Below, one piece after another: positions 1 through 7,807 of a DNA stretch of 64,000 nucleotides. The DNA lies in assembly GCA_964423405.1 (NCBI GenBank), contig CAYREY010000014.1, positions 1-64,000 on the forward strand, in the 5' to 3' direction. The notes beneath the pieces were generated by a model. That model did no database searches and was not told the DNA's origin. It saw only the letters and a program-made list of their open reading frames with translations. A program made the translations under genes and the position numbers. The DNA comes from Bog-950 sp964423405 (GTDB lineage: Bacteria; Bacteroidota; Bacteroidia; Chitinophagales; LD1). The first letter of the stretch is position 1. The number at the start of each line of letters is the position of its first letter.

Positions 1-49
1 GATGAAACTAGAACTGCCAAGCGGCGTGGAGGTTGAAATCAAAGCATAA
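1..49 (+). CDS. rpsJ: Ribosomal protein S10, 3' end only (partial)
   Basis: The frame starting at base 2 reads MKLELPSGVEVEIKA and then stops. It is open to the left edge. This tail matches the end of ribosomal protein S10; the E. coli protein ends MRLDLAAGVDVQISLG, with the same pattern of leucine, small residue, GV and alternating hydrophobics. S10 is a 30S subunit protein and also acts as NusE in antitermination. Its position directly before rplC is the normal start of the S10 operon, which supports the call. Only 15 codons are visible, so the assignment rests on this short match plus the neighbour. Confidence 0.75.
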   Translation, partial: MKLELPSGVEVEIKA

Positions 50-196
50 GTAGCTGCTGCAAGTTAGAAGTAGGAAGTTAGAAGGACGAAGTTGTAAATG
101 CATATTTTCGTATTTCCCACTTTGTAATTCTTTGTTAAATAGAAAGTATTTTATCATTTATGAGCCTTTAAATGGCTCCTCTAAAACCAAATAGAA

Positions 197-811
197 ATGA
201 AAGGAATTATCGGAAAAAAAGCGGGTATGACCAGCGTGTTCGATAACGGCAAACTAACTGCTGTTACCGTAATAGAAGCAGGCCCGTGTGTTATTACACA
301 AGTTAAAACTGTAGAAAAAGACGGTTATACAGCTACACAGCTGGCTTTTGATGAGAAGAAGGAAAAACACACTCCTAAAGGTCTTCAGGGCCACTTCAAA
401 AAAGCCAACACCACCCCTAAACGTAAAGTGGTTGAGTTCCGCGATTACGATTATGGTAAACCGGTAGGTGAAGTTGTAACTGCCGAGGCTTTTGCCGAAG
501 GCGATACCGTAAACGTAATAGGTACCTCTAAAGGTAAAGGTTTCCAGGGTGTTGTTAAACGCCACGGATTCTCGGGTGTGGGTATGGGTTCTCACGGTCA
601 GCACGATCGTCAGCGTGCTCCGGGTTCAATGGGCGCCTCGTCAGATCCTTCACACGTATTCAAAGGTCTGCGCATGGCCGGCCGCACAGGCGGTAACCGC
701 GTAGAAACCCTTAACCTGAAAGTAGTGAAGGTTATGGCAGCAGAGAACCTGATCCTTATCAAAGGTTCGGTTCCGGGAGCAATAGGCTCTTATGTTATTA
801 TCGAAGGGTAG
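197..811 (+). CDS. rplC: 50S ribosomal protein L3
   Basis: L3 is a primary 23S rRNA binding protein of the large subunit, close to the peptidyl transferase centre. The 204-residue length is typical for the family. The start MKGIIGKKAGMTSVF and the internal segment SKGKGFQGVVKRHGF, with the following GSHGQHDR loop, are signature L3 sequences. It lies 147 bases after rpsJ, a long gap for this operon, and that gap holds short permuted words (GAAGTTAGAAG). A strong terminator follows at 862-889. The usual next gene, rplD, is absent, so the S10 operon is interrupted here. The ATG at 197 is the family start. Confidence 0.97.
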   Translation: MKGIIGKKAGMTSVFDNGKLTAVTVIEAGPCVITQVKTVEKDGYTATQLAFDEKKEKHTPKGLQGHFKKANTTPKRKVVEFRDYDYGKPVGEVVTAEAFAEGDTVNVIGTSKGKGFQGVVKRHGFSGVGMGSHGQHDRQRAPGSMGASSDPSHVFKGLRMAGRTGGNRVETLNLKVVKVMAAENLILIKGSVPGAIGSYVIIEG

Positions 812-861
812 TTCCTGTACGGCTTAGGCCAAGCAGGGTCCCGATAAAGGAAAGTGAAAGG

Positions 862-889
862 TCCCCCGAATTTTTTCGGGGGATTTTTT
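862..889 (+). terminator. Intrinsic terminator after rplC
   Basis: A 9-base stem (TCCCCCGAA/TTCGGGGGA) with a TTTT loop is followed by six T. It ends the rpsJ-rplC transcript and separates it from the toxin-antitoxin-like pair. Confidence 0.85.
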
Positions 890-915
890 CGTTTAATAAG
901 TTATATCTTTACAAT

Positions 916-1107
916 ATGGCATCTAATAAATTTTTCAGAAAACTAACTAACCGCGATGTTGCTTTTGGCATTGGGCGTAAAGCAACCGAAGAAGAGCTTC
1001 AGGAGTATCTTGAACGCCCGGTAGGTAAGTTTAAAGATGCTAAAGATGTACTAAAGGAAATAAAGGCCGACCTTAAACAGCAAAGAGTAAAGCGTAAGGC
1101 ATCGTGA
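916..1107 (+). CDS. Small basic protein, putative antitoxin
   Basis: This 63-residue protein is highly charged and mostly predicted helix, with an acidic middle (ATEEELQEYLERP) and a lysine/arginine-rich tail (KQQRVKRKAS). I do not recognise a named DNA-binding domain. Its stop codon TGA overlaps the GTG start of the next gene (GTGA at 1104-1107), which means translational coupling. The downstream product looks like a RelE/ParE toxin, so by position and size this is probably the antitoxin. A TATCTTTA box lies four bases before the ATG, which would leave almost no leader. The antitoxin role is inferred from context only. Confidence 0.6.
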   Translation: MASNKFFRKLTNRDVAFGIGRKATEEELQEYLERPVGKFKDAKDVLKEIKADLKQQRVKRKAS

Positions 1108-1391
1108 ATTTGTATATCAGCGAGACCGCTCAAACCAAAATGCGGGATGTGGCAGAGTTTGTAGACGAACTTAACCTGCCTGGTGCCGGAGATAGATGGA
1201 TAGAAAGGCTGATTGATTTTTTGCTGGACCATTCAAAATTAGATAATGTTCAGTGGCAATTGTGTAACAATGTGGCATTGGCATCAAAATTTTATTCCTG
1301 CCTTCAGTACAACGGTTGGGTTATTGCCTTTAGAATTGAATACGGCGAATTTAGAGTGTATGACTTTATACATGGTTCGTTACTTACGTAA
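1104..1391 (+). CDS. RelE/ParE-like toxin
   Basis: The 95-residue product starts with GTG, overlapping the upstream stop. The N-terminal pattern YISETAQTKMRDVAEFV and the C-terminal strand FRVYDFIHGSLL resemble the RelE/ParE fold, whose members usually end in a hydrophobic strand with a [IV]LHG motif. RelE-type members cleave mRNA on the ribosome and ParE-type members poison gyrase; the sequence does not tell which applies. No clear RelE catalytic arginine/lysine set can be assigned by eye. Pairing with the upstream gene makes a type II toxin-antitoxin module likely. The pair sits exactly where the S10 operon is broken. Confidence 0.6.
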   Translation: MNLYISETAQTKMRDVAEFVDELNLPGAGDRWIERLIDFLLDHSKLDNVQWQLCNNVALASKFYSCLQYNGWVIAFRIEYGEFRVYDFIHGSLLT

Positions 1392-1397
1392 TAAATT

Positions 1398-1991
1398 ATG
1401 CAGGGTATATTAACCAGATTTGATGCTCAGCCCTTTTCAGGTGTATTGTCGTTATGCGAAAGTCTTTTATATGGCTATGCAGTAACTGTGTTATTGCTGT
1501 TTATAATACGCTATATAGCCGGCAAGCCGGTGTGGCTGATAAACCTGCTCTCCATAGCCAACTATATTGTTTTGGGTATTGCCGTTTTTAGGTTAGCTAA
1601 TTCGCTATGGAGCCTCATTAATTTATACCAATCGGGTTACCTGTACGAGCAATACGCCTTTTATAACAGAGTGCTCGGAGTGTATTGGTGGGCGTATCCG
1701 GCCATGTATGTAGCCCAGCTATTACCGCTGCTGTTTGTTTTTAAAAAGGTACGAACCGGATTCGGGTTGCCCATTATATTGCTGCTATCTTCGGGAGTAT
1801 TTATAGAGCGATATATTATCATTTACACGTCGCTAATGGATGATTTTTTGCCCGCTACCTGGAGCTATCACCTGGAGCCATTTTTGCTTGGATTACTATG
1901 CAATTTTTGTGCTTTTGGCCTGTTAATGGCCCTTATTTTATTTATTCAGCGTATTTGGAAGATGTTTGCCGTTAAACAAGTGCTTTTTTAA
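1398..1991 (+). CDS. Hypothetical multi-pass membrane protein
   Basis: The 197-residue protein has about five hydrophobic segments, near residues 24-44, 48-67, 95-115, 120-142 and 155-185, and no recognisable motif. It begins seven bases after the toxin gene and may be read from the same transcript. No function can be given. It is rich in aromatic residues (Y, W, F) between the segments. A real gene is supported by length, normal codon use and the tight spacing. Confidence 0.6.
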   Translation: MQGILTRFDAQPFSGVLSLCESLLYGYAVTVLLLFIIRYIAGKPVWLINLLSIANYIVLGIAVFRLANSLWSLINLYQSGYLYEQYAFYNRVLGVYWWAYPAMYVAQLLPLLFVFKKVRTGFGLPIILLLSSGVFIERYIIIYTSLMDDFLPATWSYHLEPFLLGLLCNFCAFGLLMALILFIQRIWKMFAVKQVLF

Positions 1992-2078
1992 TAAAAAGGC
2001 ATCAGAAATATGATTTTGGCAACTTTCAAGTTAGTGTAGCTAATAGTTGCCAGTTGCCTATAATAATCCCCACTTTAT

Positions 2079-2108
2079 TTTGAAAATCCCTCTATGTAGT
2101 TATATTTG
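2079..2108 (+). promoter_or_regulatory. Bacteroidota-type promoter for tRNA-Trp/secE operon
   Basis: TTTG at 2079-2082, an 18-base spacer and TATATTTG at 2101-2108 match the Bacteroidota sigma consensus (TTTG, about 19 bases, TAnnTTTG). It lies about 80 bases before the tRNA-Trp gene. Confidence 0.7.
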
Positions 2109-2184
2109 CGTCCCTTTTGTGTAAAGGGGTGAGGGGCTATTGCCGTTAGTGAACGCTAAAAGCCACTCAAGCAGGGAGTTAAAT

Positions 2185-2255
2185 AGGGGCATGGTGCAAT
2201 GGTAGCATACCGGTCTCCAAAACCGTTGATGTCAGTTCGAATCTGGCTGCCCCTG
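2185..2255 (+). tRNA. tRNA-Trp (anticodon CCA)
   Basis: A complete cloverleaf can be drawn. The acceptor stem is AGGGGCA (2185-2191) with TGCCCCT (2248-2254), the discriminator is G, the D arm has the loop AATGGTA, the anticodon loop is CTCCAAA with CCA at 2217-2219, and the T arm is GTCAG-TTCGAAT-CTGGC. No CCA tail is encoded. tRNA-Trp directly before secE is the common Bacteroidota arrangement and is probably co-transcribed with it. Confidence 0.95.
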
Positions 2256-2300
2256 CTAAAAGGCATTGAAGTAATTAGAAGTAACAGACAAAAAACGACA

Positions 2301-2498
2301 ATGGAAAAAGTTACGTTATACTTTCAGGAAGCTTACGATGAGCTGGTAAACAAAGTATCATGGCCTACCTGGACAGAACTACAGGAAAGCGCTGTAGTGG
2401 TGCTGGTTACCTCGTTGCTTATCTCAGTTATTGTTTTGGGTATAGATCTGGCTTTCAAAACCGGAACCCAGGAACTTTATAAAGCTATAATAAAATAA
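2301..2498 (+). CDS. secE: Preprotein translocase subunit SecE
   Basis: SecE is the small clamp subunit of the SecYEG channel in the inner membrane. The 65-residue protein has the conserved amphipathic helix with the motif ELxNKVSWPTWTEL, then one membrane segment at about residues 30-50. The ATG at 2301 is chosen. A longer frame opens at 2199 but runs through the tRNA-Trp gene, so that start is not plausible. nusG begins three bases after the stop. Confidence 0.95.
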   Translation: MEKVTLYFQEAYDELVNKVSWPTWTELQESAVVVLVTSLLISVIVLGIDLAFKTGTQELYKAIIK

Positions 2499-2501
2499 GC
2501 T

Positions 2502-3035
2502 ATGGCAGAGGGTAAAAAATGGTATGTAACACGTGTCATTAGTGGTCAGGAGAAAAAAATCCGCGAGCACATACTGATGGAGGTGAAACGAAACAAATGG
2601 GAAGCTATAGTTACAAATATACTGGTACCTACCGAGAAGATATATACTATAAAGGCTGGTAAAAAAACCATAAAGGATAAAACCCTTTTTCCGGGCTATA
2701 TCTACATAGAGGTGGAAGACAAACGTATGACACAGGAAATGTGGATGAGCGTGCGTCAGGTACATGGTGTGCTGGGCTTTTTGGGTACACTAAGCCGTGC
2801 CGAAGAAGTGAAAGTACTGGGTAAAGCCGATGAGATGCTGGATGCCGGCGAAACAATGGCCGAACCATTTATTATTAACGAAGATGTGAAGATAGTAGAT
2901 GGTGCTTTCAACGACTTTATCGGCACTATCGAAGAGATAAACAACGAGAAGAAAAAGCTGAAAGTAGTAGTTAAAATTTTCGGCCGTAAAACACCTGTAG
3001 AAGTTAGCTTTATGCAGGTAGAAAAAATAAGCTAA
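2502..3035 (+). CDS. nusG: Transcription termination/antitermination protein NusG
   Basis: NusG binds RNA polymerase and links it to Rho or to the leading ribosome. The 177-residue protein has the NGN domain at about residues 5-105 (start KKWYVTRVISGQEKKIREHI, then FPGYIYIE) and a KOW domain at about 125-175. It follows secE by three bases, as in most bacteria. A 48-base gap separates it from rplK. Confidence 0.96.
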   Translation: MAEGKKWYVTRVISGQEKKIREHILMEVKRNKWEAIVTNILVPTEKIYTIKAGKKTIKDKTLFPGYIYIEVEDKRMTQEMWMSVRQVHGVLGFLGTLSRAEEVKVLGKADEMLDAGETMAEPFIINEDVKIVDGAFNDFIGTIEEINNEKKKLKVVVKIFGRKTPVEVSFMQVEKIS

Positions 3036-3083
3036 CAGCAATAGTAACGACACAAATTAGTATAACGATTAACATTAAATACA

Positions 3084-3512
3084 ATGGCAAAGGAAATTCA
3101 AACATTCATCAAGCTACAGGTTAAAGGCGGTCAGGCTAACCCGGCTCCACCAATCGGCCCGGCTCTGGGTTCAAAAGGTGTGAACATTATGGAGTTCTGC
3201 AAGCGCTTCAACGCTCAAACGCAGGATAAACAAGGCAAGATTCTACCGTGTGTAATTACCGTTTACACCGATAAGAGCTTCGACTTTATTATCAAAACCC
3301 CACCAGCCCACGCACTGTTGATGGAGTACACCAAAAAGCAGTCAGGTTCTGCCGAGCCTAACCGTAAAAAAATTGGTGTGGTTAGTAGCGATATCATCCG
3401 CAAAATTGCAGAAGAAAAAATGCCCGACCTTAACTGCTTCACAGTTGAGTCAGCTATGAGCATGGTGGCAGGTTCTGCTAAAAGCGCTGGTTTTAACGTA
3501 GAAGGATACTAG
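3084..3512 (+). CDS. rplK: 50S ribosomal protein L11
   Basis: L11 binds the GTPase-associated region of 23S rRNA and forms the stalk base. The 142-residue protein shows the typical N-terminal domain with the proline-rich NPAPPIGPALGSKGVNI and the C-terminal RNA-binding domain (residues 75-142). Its place between nusG and rplA is canonical. Confidence 0.97.
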   Translation: MAKEIQTFIKLQVKGGQANPAPPIGPALGSKGVNIMEFCKRFNAQTQDKQGKILPCVITVYTDKSFDFIIKTPPAHALLMEYTKKQSGSAEPNRKKIGVVSSDIIRKIAEEKMPDLNCFTVESAMSMVAGSAKSAGFNVEGY

Positions 3513-3591
3513 AAAATTTTTGAAGTGTGATTTTTGGTTTTGGAATTTAAATCCCAAATCATACTTCCTGAATCAAACATATTTTATTCAC

Positions 3592-3622
3592 GAGGGAGGA
3601 GTCCATTGCTCCGGCTAACCTC
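3592..3622 (+). promoter_or_regulatory. Stem-loop in rplA leader, possible L1 autoregulatory site
   Basis: The 124-base rplK-rplA gap is long for this operon and contains a two-step hairpin: outer GAGG/CCTC, an asymmetric internal loop, inner GGAG/CTCC and a seven-base loop. Two short helices joined by an asymmetric loop is the general shape of L1 binding sites on mRNA. It sits 14 bases before the rplA ATG. The link to L1 is inference. Confidence 0.4.
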
Positions 3623-3636
3623 AAAATTTCATAACA

Positions 3637-4332
3637 ATGAACGCAACTAAAAAAAGAAAAGCCGTAGACGGCAAAGTTGACAAAGCAAAGCTATACTCAC
3701 TTAGCGATGCTACCAAATTGGTTAAAGAAGTAAGCACCTGCAAATTCGATGCATCGGTTGACCTTCACATTCAATTGGGTGTAGACCCTAAAAAAGCCGA
3801 CCAGGCTATCCGCGGTACAACCGCCCTGCCACACGGTACTGGTAAAACCAAACGTGTACTGGTATTAACCACTCCCGACAAAGAAGAGGAGGCTAAAAAA
3901 GCTGGTGCCGATTTCGTAGGTCTTGATGAGTTTGTTCAAAAAATCGAACAAGGCTGGATGGATTTCGAAGTGGTTATCGCTTCGCCAAACGTAATGGCTA
4001 AAATTGCGAAAATTGGTAAAGTGTTAGGCCCTCGTAACTTAATGCCAAACCCTAAATCGGGTACTGTAACTCCCGAGGTTGGCAAAGCTGTAGAAGAAGT
4101 AAAGAAAGGTAAAATAGCATTTAAGGTAGATAAGTTTGGTATCGTGCACACTTCGGTAGGCCGTGTATCGTTCAGCGCTCAGCAGCTTAACGAAAACGCC
4201 GAGGCTTTGCTGCAAACGCTAAGCAAACTTAAACCTGCTACTGCTAAAGGTGTTTACTTCAAAGGTATCAGCATGGCTTCTACCATGAGCCCTGGTATCA
4301 ATGTAGATTACAAAACTGTTGCAGGACTTTAA
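3637..4332 (+). CDS. rplA: 50S ribosomal protein L1
   Basis: L1 forms the mobile stalk near the E site and in many bacteria represses its own mRNA. The 231-residue length is normal. Signature sequences include the signature region IGKVLGPRNLMPNPKSGTV near residues 125-145 and a C-terminal TMSPGINVDYKT. rplJ follows after 33 bases. An unusually long leader with a hairpin precedes it (3592-3622). Confidence 0.97.
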   Translation: MNATKKRKAVDGKVDKAKLYSLSDATKLVKEVSTCKFDASVDLHIQLGVDPKKADQAIRGTTALPHGTGKTKRVLVLTTPDKEEEAKKAGADFVGLDEFVQKIEQGWMDFEVVIASPNVMAKIAKIGKVLGPRNLMPNPKSGTVTPEVGKAVEEVKKGKIAFKVDKFGIVHTSVGRVSFSAQQLNENAEALLQTLSKLKPATAKGVYFKGISMASTMSPGINVDYKTVAGL

Positions 4333-4365
4333 TAACTATTGAATCACTTTATAATCTGATATAAA

Positions 4366-4887
4366 ATGGATAAGAATCAAAAGAACCAGGAAATTGCCGA
4401 GCTTAAAGAAAAGTTCAGCAACTCATCATATTTCTACATTACCGATTCATCTACCTTAACTGTAGAGAAAATCAACAAATTCCGTCGCCTTTGCTTTAAC
4501 AGCGGCATCGAGTACCGTGTTTCTAAAAACACGCTGATACGCAAAGCCCTTGAGCAGGTTGGTGGCAACTACGAAGCCCTTTACCCGCTGCTTAACGGCC
4601 CTACCGGTGTAATGTTTGGTACCGATGGTGCTACTCCGGCTAAGGTTATTAAAGAGTTCAGAAAAGACGGCGAGCGCCCAATACTAAAAGGTGCTTACAT
4701 CGATAGCGATGTATTTGTAGGCGATAACCAGTTGGCTACACTTGCTTCACTAAAGAGCAAAGCAGAGCTTATCGGCGATATCATCGGTTTGCTGCAGTCT
4801 CCTGCAAAGAACGTTATCAGCGCTCTTCAGGGTTCATCTGGCCAGAAAATTGCCGGTTTGTTGAAAGCAATCGAAGAGAAAAAATAA
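4366..4887 (+). CDS. rplJ: 50S ribosomal protein L10
   Basis: L10 is the stalk protein that carries L7/L12 dimers. The 173-residue protein has the N-terminal rRNA-binding domain (RVSKNTLIRKAL, NGPTGVMFG) and a C-terminal helix for L7/L12. A strong terminator follows at once (4915-4946). The usual next gene, rplL, is 2.3 kb further on behind two unrelated genes, so L10 and L7/L12 are not made from one mRNA here. Confidence 0.96.
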   Translation: MDKNQKNQEIAELKEKFSNSSYFYITDSSTLTVEKINKFRRLCFNSGIEYRVSKNTLIRKALEQVGGNYEALYPLLNGPTGVMFGTDGATPAKVIKEFRKDGERPILKGAYIDSDVFVGDNQLATLASLKSKAELIGDIIGLLQSPAKNVISALQGSSGQKIAGLLKAIEEKK

Positions 4888-4914
4888 CACTTGCTTTAGC
4901 AAAACATTTAATAC

Positions 4915-4946
4915 AAAGTCCGTTCGGTTTCGAACGGACTTTTTTA
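4915..4946 (+). terminator. Intrinsic terminator after rplJ
   Basis: A 12-base perfect stem (AAAGTCCGTTCG/CGAACGGACTTT) with a GTTT loop is followed by T residues. It closes the tRNA-Trp to rplJ operon before the comEA-like gene. Confidence 0.9.
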
Positions 4947-4956
4947 TTTTCAGCAC

Positions 4957-5625
4957 ATGCTTAAGTGGCTCGGGCAGTATTTTACATTTACCAAAGGCGA
5001 ACAGCGGGGTATAATTGCTCTTATTGTATTATGTCTGCTGGTATTTATAGCGCCTCGGGTGTATCTGTATTTTAAACCGGTAAAGCCTTCAAGTAATACA
5101 GCTATCCAACAGCAGATCGATGCCTTTATAGCAGTGTATGAAAAGCAGCATACAGATAGCGTTACCGCCGAAAGTAGCTCCGTTCAACACCGCAACAGTA
5201 GCTATAAAGCCAGCAACACAGAAGCAATTTATGTACTGGATATTAATACAGCCACTGCTACCGATTTTGAAAAGCTGCGGGGCATAGGTCCTGTGCTGGC
5301 AACACGCATAGTCAAGTTCAGAACCGTACTGGGTGGCTTTGCCAGTGTGGCGCAACTGCACGAAGTATATGGCCTGCCAGATAGTACCTACAAGCACATC
5401 AGCCACCAACTAACGGTAAAAGCAGGAGAGGTGCAGCAAATAAACATTAATGCCGGTAGTTATAAAGATTTTAAAGCGCACCCTTACCTGCGCCCGTTTG
5501 CTAAGGATATAGAAAGCTACCGCAGCAAAAACGGCAACTACAAACAAACTATCGACCTGAAAAACATAACCGGCATAACCGATAGCATATACCGCAAGGT
5601 GGCACCTTATATCACCGTTGAGTGA
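4957..5625 (+). CDS. ComEA-like helix-hairpin-helix DNA-binding protein
   Basis: The 222-residue protein has one membrane segment at about residues 18-38 and a linker. It then has two helix-hairpin-helix units: one beginning LDINTATATDFEKLRGIGP (about residues 94-112) and a second beginning ININAGSYKDFKAHPYL. The double LDIN/ININ-[AS]-x-x-x-[DE][FL] pattern is typical of the ComEA family, which binds double-stranded DNA on the periplasmic side during natural transformation; in Bacteroidota many members are uncharacterised. It starts 11 bases beyond the rplJ terminator, so it needs its own promoter or read-through. Confidence 0.85.
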   Translation: MLKWLGQYFTFTKGEQRGIIALIVLCLLVFIAPRVYLYFKPVKPSSNTAIQQQIDAFIAVYEKQHTDSVTAESSSVQHRNSSYKASNTEAIYVLDINTATATDFEKLRGIGPVLATRIVKFRTVLGGFASVAQLHEVYGLPDSTYKHISHQLTVKAGEVQQININAGSYKDFKAHPYLRPFAKDIESYRSKNGNYKQTIDLKNITGITDSIYRKVAPYITVE

Positions 5626-5711
5626 GTTTTTTTTATGAGGTACATTTCTTACAAAATAAGAATGGCCTTGTGATTTTTAGCCAAAAGTCACACAGCCTTG
5701 AACTTTCTTTG

Positions 5712-5743
5712 TTACTTTCTTTGGTTCAAGCCAAAGAAAGTAA
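5712..5743. repeat. Perfect 13-bp inverted repeat
   Basis: TTACTTTCTTTGG and its exact complement flank the six-base loop TTCAAG. It lies between the converging comEA-like gene and the reverse-strand dehydrogenase gene. It could serve as a two-way terminator or be a dispersed palindromic repeat. It lacks a strong T tract. Confidence 0.6.
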
Positions 5744-5788
5744 AAGCTAAAATGGACATCGTGTTATTTCTTTTTACTGGCGGACCCT

Positions 5789-6919
5789 TTACAGCATCTC
5801 CTCCTTAACCCGGTAGTTCACCCCACGTGTTTTAAGGTAGCCCAGTATAAAACTGAAACTGTTATTGTCATCGCCCAGCATTTCCGGCGATATGATGCCG
5901 CGCTTTTTATACTGACCGTTTAGTACCAGGTTAGCTGTAGCAGTAGCGGTATAGCCCGTGGTGCGCGCCATGCTGCTGGTTTTAGTAGTAGTGTTGTAGC
6001 GGTCATACAAATCGTAAGTGTACCGCTTGGCTTTACCTTTCTCTTCACCTTCTACAATTACCCGCATTACAGTAAAGTCTTCTTCGCCCTCTTCGTACTT
6101 CCATTGCGGAAAAAGTATTTTACCCGCCATATCAACCGGACGCACTTTAGCCCCGTTTACTTCTACTTCTTCGGTGCTGAAAAAACCTGCATCCCGCAGG
6201 CTTTTCATCAGCTCTACATGGCCGGGGTAGCGCAGGGTTTTCTCCACCATATCGGGTACCTCCAGGTTTAGCAGGGTACGTAGCCCATCAGTGTTAAACG
6301 ATTCCAGCGTGCCTACACCCTCAAAATCTACAAACTCTGTTTCAGATAAGGCAGGTTTGGTTACAACCTCACCTTTCTCTACCAGCCGTGCCGGGCGCGT
6401 GTATTCTTCAATTACATCTACCGGCGAAAAGGGGGCCTTGTATTGCCAGGGCATGCGGCGCTCAACCGGCAGGCCACCTACCATACATACAAACCTGGCC
6501 ACCTTCATGCGTTTATAGTGGTAGCCTAATATCAGGTTGTCCATACCCGGGGCCACGCCGCAATCTACTATGGCAGTAACCTTGTTTTGCCGGGCCAGTA
6601 AATCAAGCCTGAACGGGTCTTCGGGAAAAAACGATATATCTACAATATTCTTTTTGGCATTCACTACTGCTTTTAGCATCTCAAAGCCCATAAAGCCGGG
6701 CACGGCACCCATTACCAGGTCGGCAGTTGCCACTACCTTCTTAATTTCAGCAGGGTCGGCCAGGTCGGCCTCTATGGTTTTAATTTTACCGCCTTTTTGC
6801 GCCAGTGTCAGGTTGGCCTTGCTCTTATCTACCGAGGTAACCTCGTAGCTTTTGGCCAGGTCGGCAGCCAGCGTACGGCCCACCATGCCGGCTCCTAATA
6901 CAGTGATTTTCTTTTTCAT
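5789..6919 (-). CDS. Saccharopine dehydrogenase/lysine 6-dehydrogenase family protein
   Basis: The 376-residue protein starts with a Rossmann nucleotide site (ITVLGAGMVGRTLAADL, residues 5-21). It continues with the family segments VDCGVAPGMDNLILGY and FNTDGLRTLL. The family includes saccharopine dehydrogenases and lysine 6-dehydrogenase, NAD(P)-dependent enzymes of lysine metabolism; the exact substrate cannot be read from the sequence. It is transcribed against its neighbours and sits inside what is normally the rplJ-rplL interval. Confidence 0.8.
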   Translation of the reverse strand: MKKKITVLGAGMVGRTLAADLAKSYEVTSVDKSKANLTLAQKGGKIKTIEADLADPAEIKKVVATADLVMGAVPGFMGFEMLKAVVNAKKNIVDISFFPEDPFRLDLLARQNKVTAIVDCGVAPGMDNLILGYHYKRMKVARFVCMVGGLPVERRMPWQYKAPFSPVDVIEEYTRPARLVEKGEVVTKPALSETEFVDFEGVGTLESFNTDGLRTLLNLEVPDMVEKTLRYPGHVELMKSLRDAGFFSTEEVEVNGAKVRPVDMAGKILFPQWKYEEGEEDFTVMRVIVEGEEKGKAKRYTYDLYDRYNTTTKTSSMARTTGYTATATANLVLNGQYKKRGIISPEMLGDDNNSFSFILGYLKTRGVNYRVKEEML

Positions 6920-7040
6920 ACAGGGGTTAAGTTAGCGTTGGTTTTCACCTATAAAAACCAGCAGGCTAGTATAAGCTGTTCTTTTTGTTAAATCTGATGT
7001 AACTTACAAGCCCAAACTAAGCAAATTTTGGCCTAAAATG

Positions 7041-7071
7041 TTTGCATAAAAGTTAATGAATGATATATTTG
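7041..7071 (+). promoter_or_regulatory. Promoter of rplL
   Basis: TTTG at 7041-7044, exactly 19 bases, then TATATTTG at 7064-7071 is a full match to the Bacteroidota promoter consensus. The leader to the rplL ATG would be about 140 bases. It explains how rplL is expressed away from rplJ. Confidence 0.75.
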
Positions 7072-7215
7072 CCGTCCGTTTTAAAGGGGCTTCCAACTTT
7101 TTTTCAACGGAACGTTTTCAAAAGCCCTGTTTACCGATGTGTGTTACAGCATTTGGGTAGTCAGGGTACTTAGAAAACAAAACATGGTATAACAAACAAT
7201 TAAAAACTCATAACA

Positions 7216-7590
7216 ATGGCAGATTTAAAAGCATTAGCTGAAACATTGGTAAATCTTTCAGTAAAAGACGTACAAGAACTAGCATCTATTCTTAAAGCTG
7301 ACTACGGTATCGAACCGGCTGCTGCTGCTGTAGCTGTTGCTGCAGGTCCAGGCGCTGGCCCGGCTGCTGCTGCTGAAAAAACTGAATTCGACGTAATTCT
7401 GAAAAGCGCTGGCGCTCAGAAACTGAACGTAGTTAAGGTTGTAAAAGACCTTACCGGCCTTGGCTTGAAAGAAGCTAAAGACCTGGTTGATGGTGCACCA
7501 AAACCAGTTAAAGAGAAAGTAGACAAAGCAACTGCTGAAGATCTGAAAAAGAAACTTGAAGAAGCAGGTGCTGAAGTAGAAGTTAAGTAA
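7216..7590 (+). CDS. rplL: 50S ribosomal protein L7/L12
   Basis: L7/L12 forms the flexible stalk that recruits translation GTPases. The 124-residue protein has the N-terminal dimer domain, an alanine/glycine-rich hinge at about residues 36-58, and the C-terminal domain with the typical segment GLGLKEAKDLVDGAPKPVKE. It has its own promoter (7041-7071), a long leader and its own terminator (7614-7649), so it is a single-gene unit. rpoB, the normal downstream neighbour, is not present in the window. Confidence 0.97.
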   Translation: MADLKALAETLVNLSVKDVQELASILKADYGIEPAAAAVAVAAGPGAGPAAAAEKTEFDVILKSAGAQKLNVVKVVKDLTGLGLKEAKDLVDGAPKPVKEKVDKATAEDLKKKLEEAGAEVEVK

Positions 7591-7613
7591 TTAACTCCAC
7601 CTTGGTAACATAT

Positions 7614-7649
7614 AAAAGCCCTCTGAGCAATCAGAGGGCTTTTTGTTTT
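7614..7649 (+). terminator. Intrinsic terminator after rplL
   Basis: AAAAGCCCTCTGA/TCAGAGGGCTTTTT with a GCAA loop, followed by a T-rich tail. It lies 23 bases after the rplL stop. Confidence 0.9.
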
Positions 7650-7768
7650 CAAAGCCTATCGGTACCTTAAGGGTATATACCCATATAATTTTTTTCTATA
7701 TCCCGATGACTGCATAACATCATTCGTTGTCCCACATATAGCTTTGCACTGTTAAAAAGGTATGCGAT

Positions 7769-7801
7769 AAAAAATAGCCGGTTGAAATAATCAACCGGCT
7801 A
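7769..7801 (-). terminator. Terminator downstream of tRNA-Leu
   Basis: The stem TAGCCGGTTGA/TCAACCGGCTA with a five-base loop is followed on the minus strand by six T. It lies just past the 3' end of the tRNA-Leu gene. Confidence 0.8.
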
Positions 7802-7807
7802 CCACTG

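Noticed and set aside
2199..2300. Longer N-terminus for SecE
   Set aside because: It would overlap the tRNA-Trp gene, and SecE proteins start at the chosen ATG.
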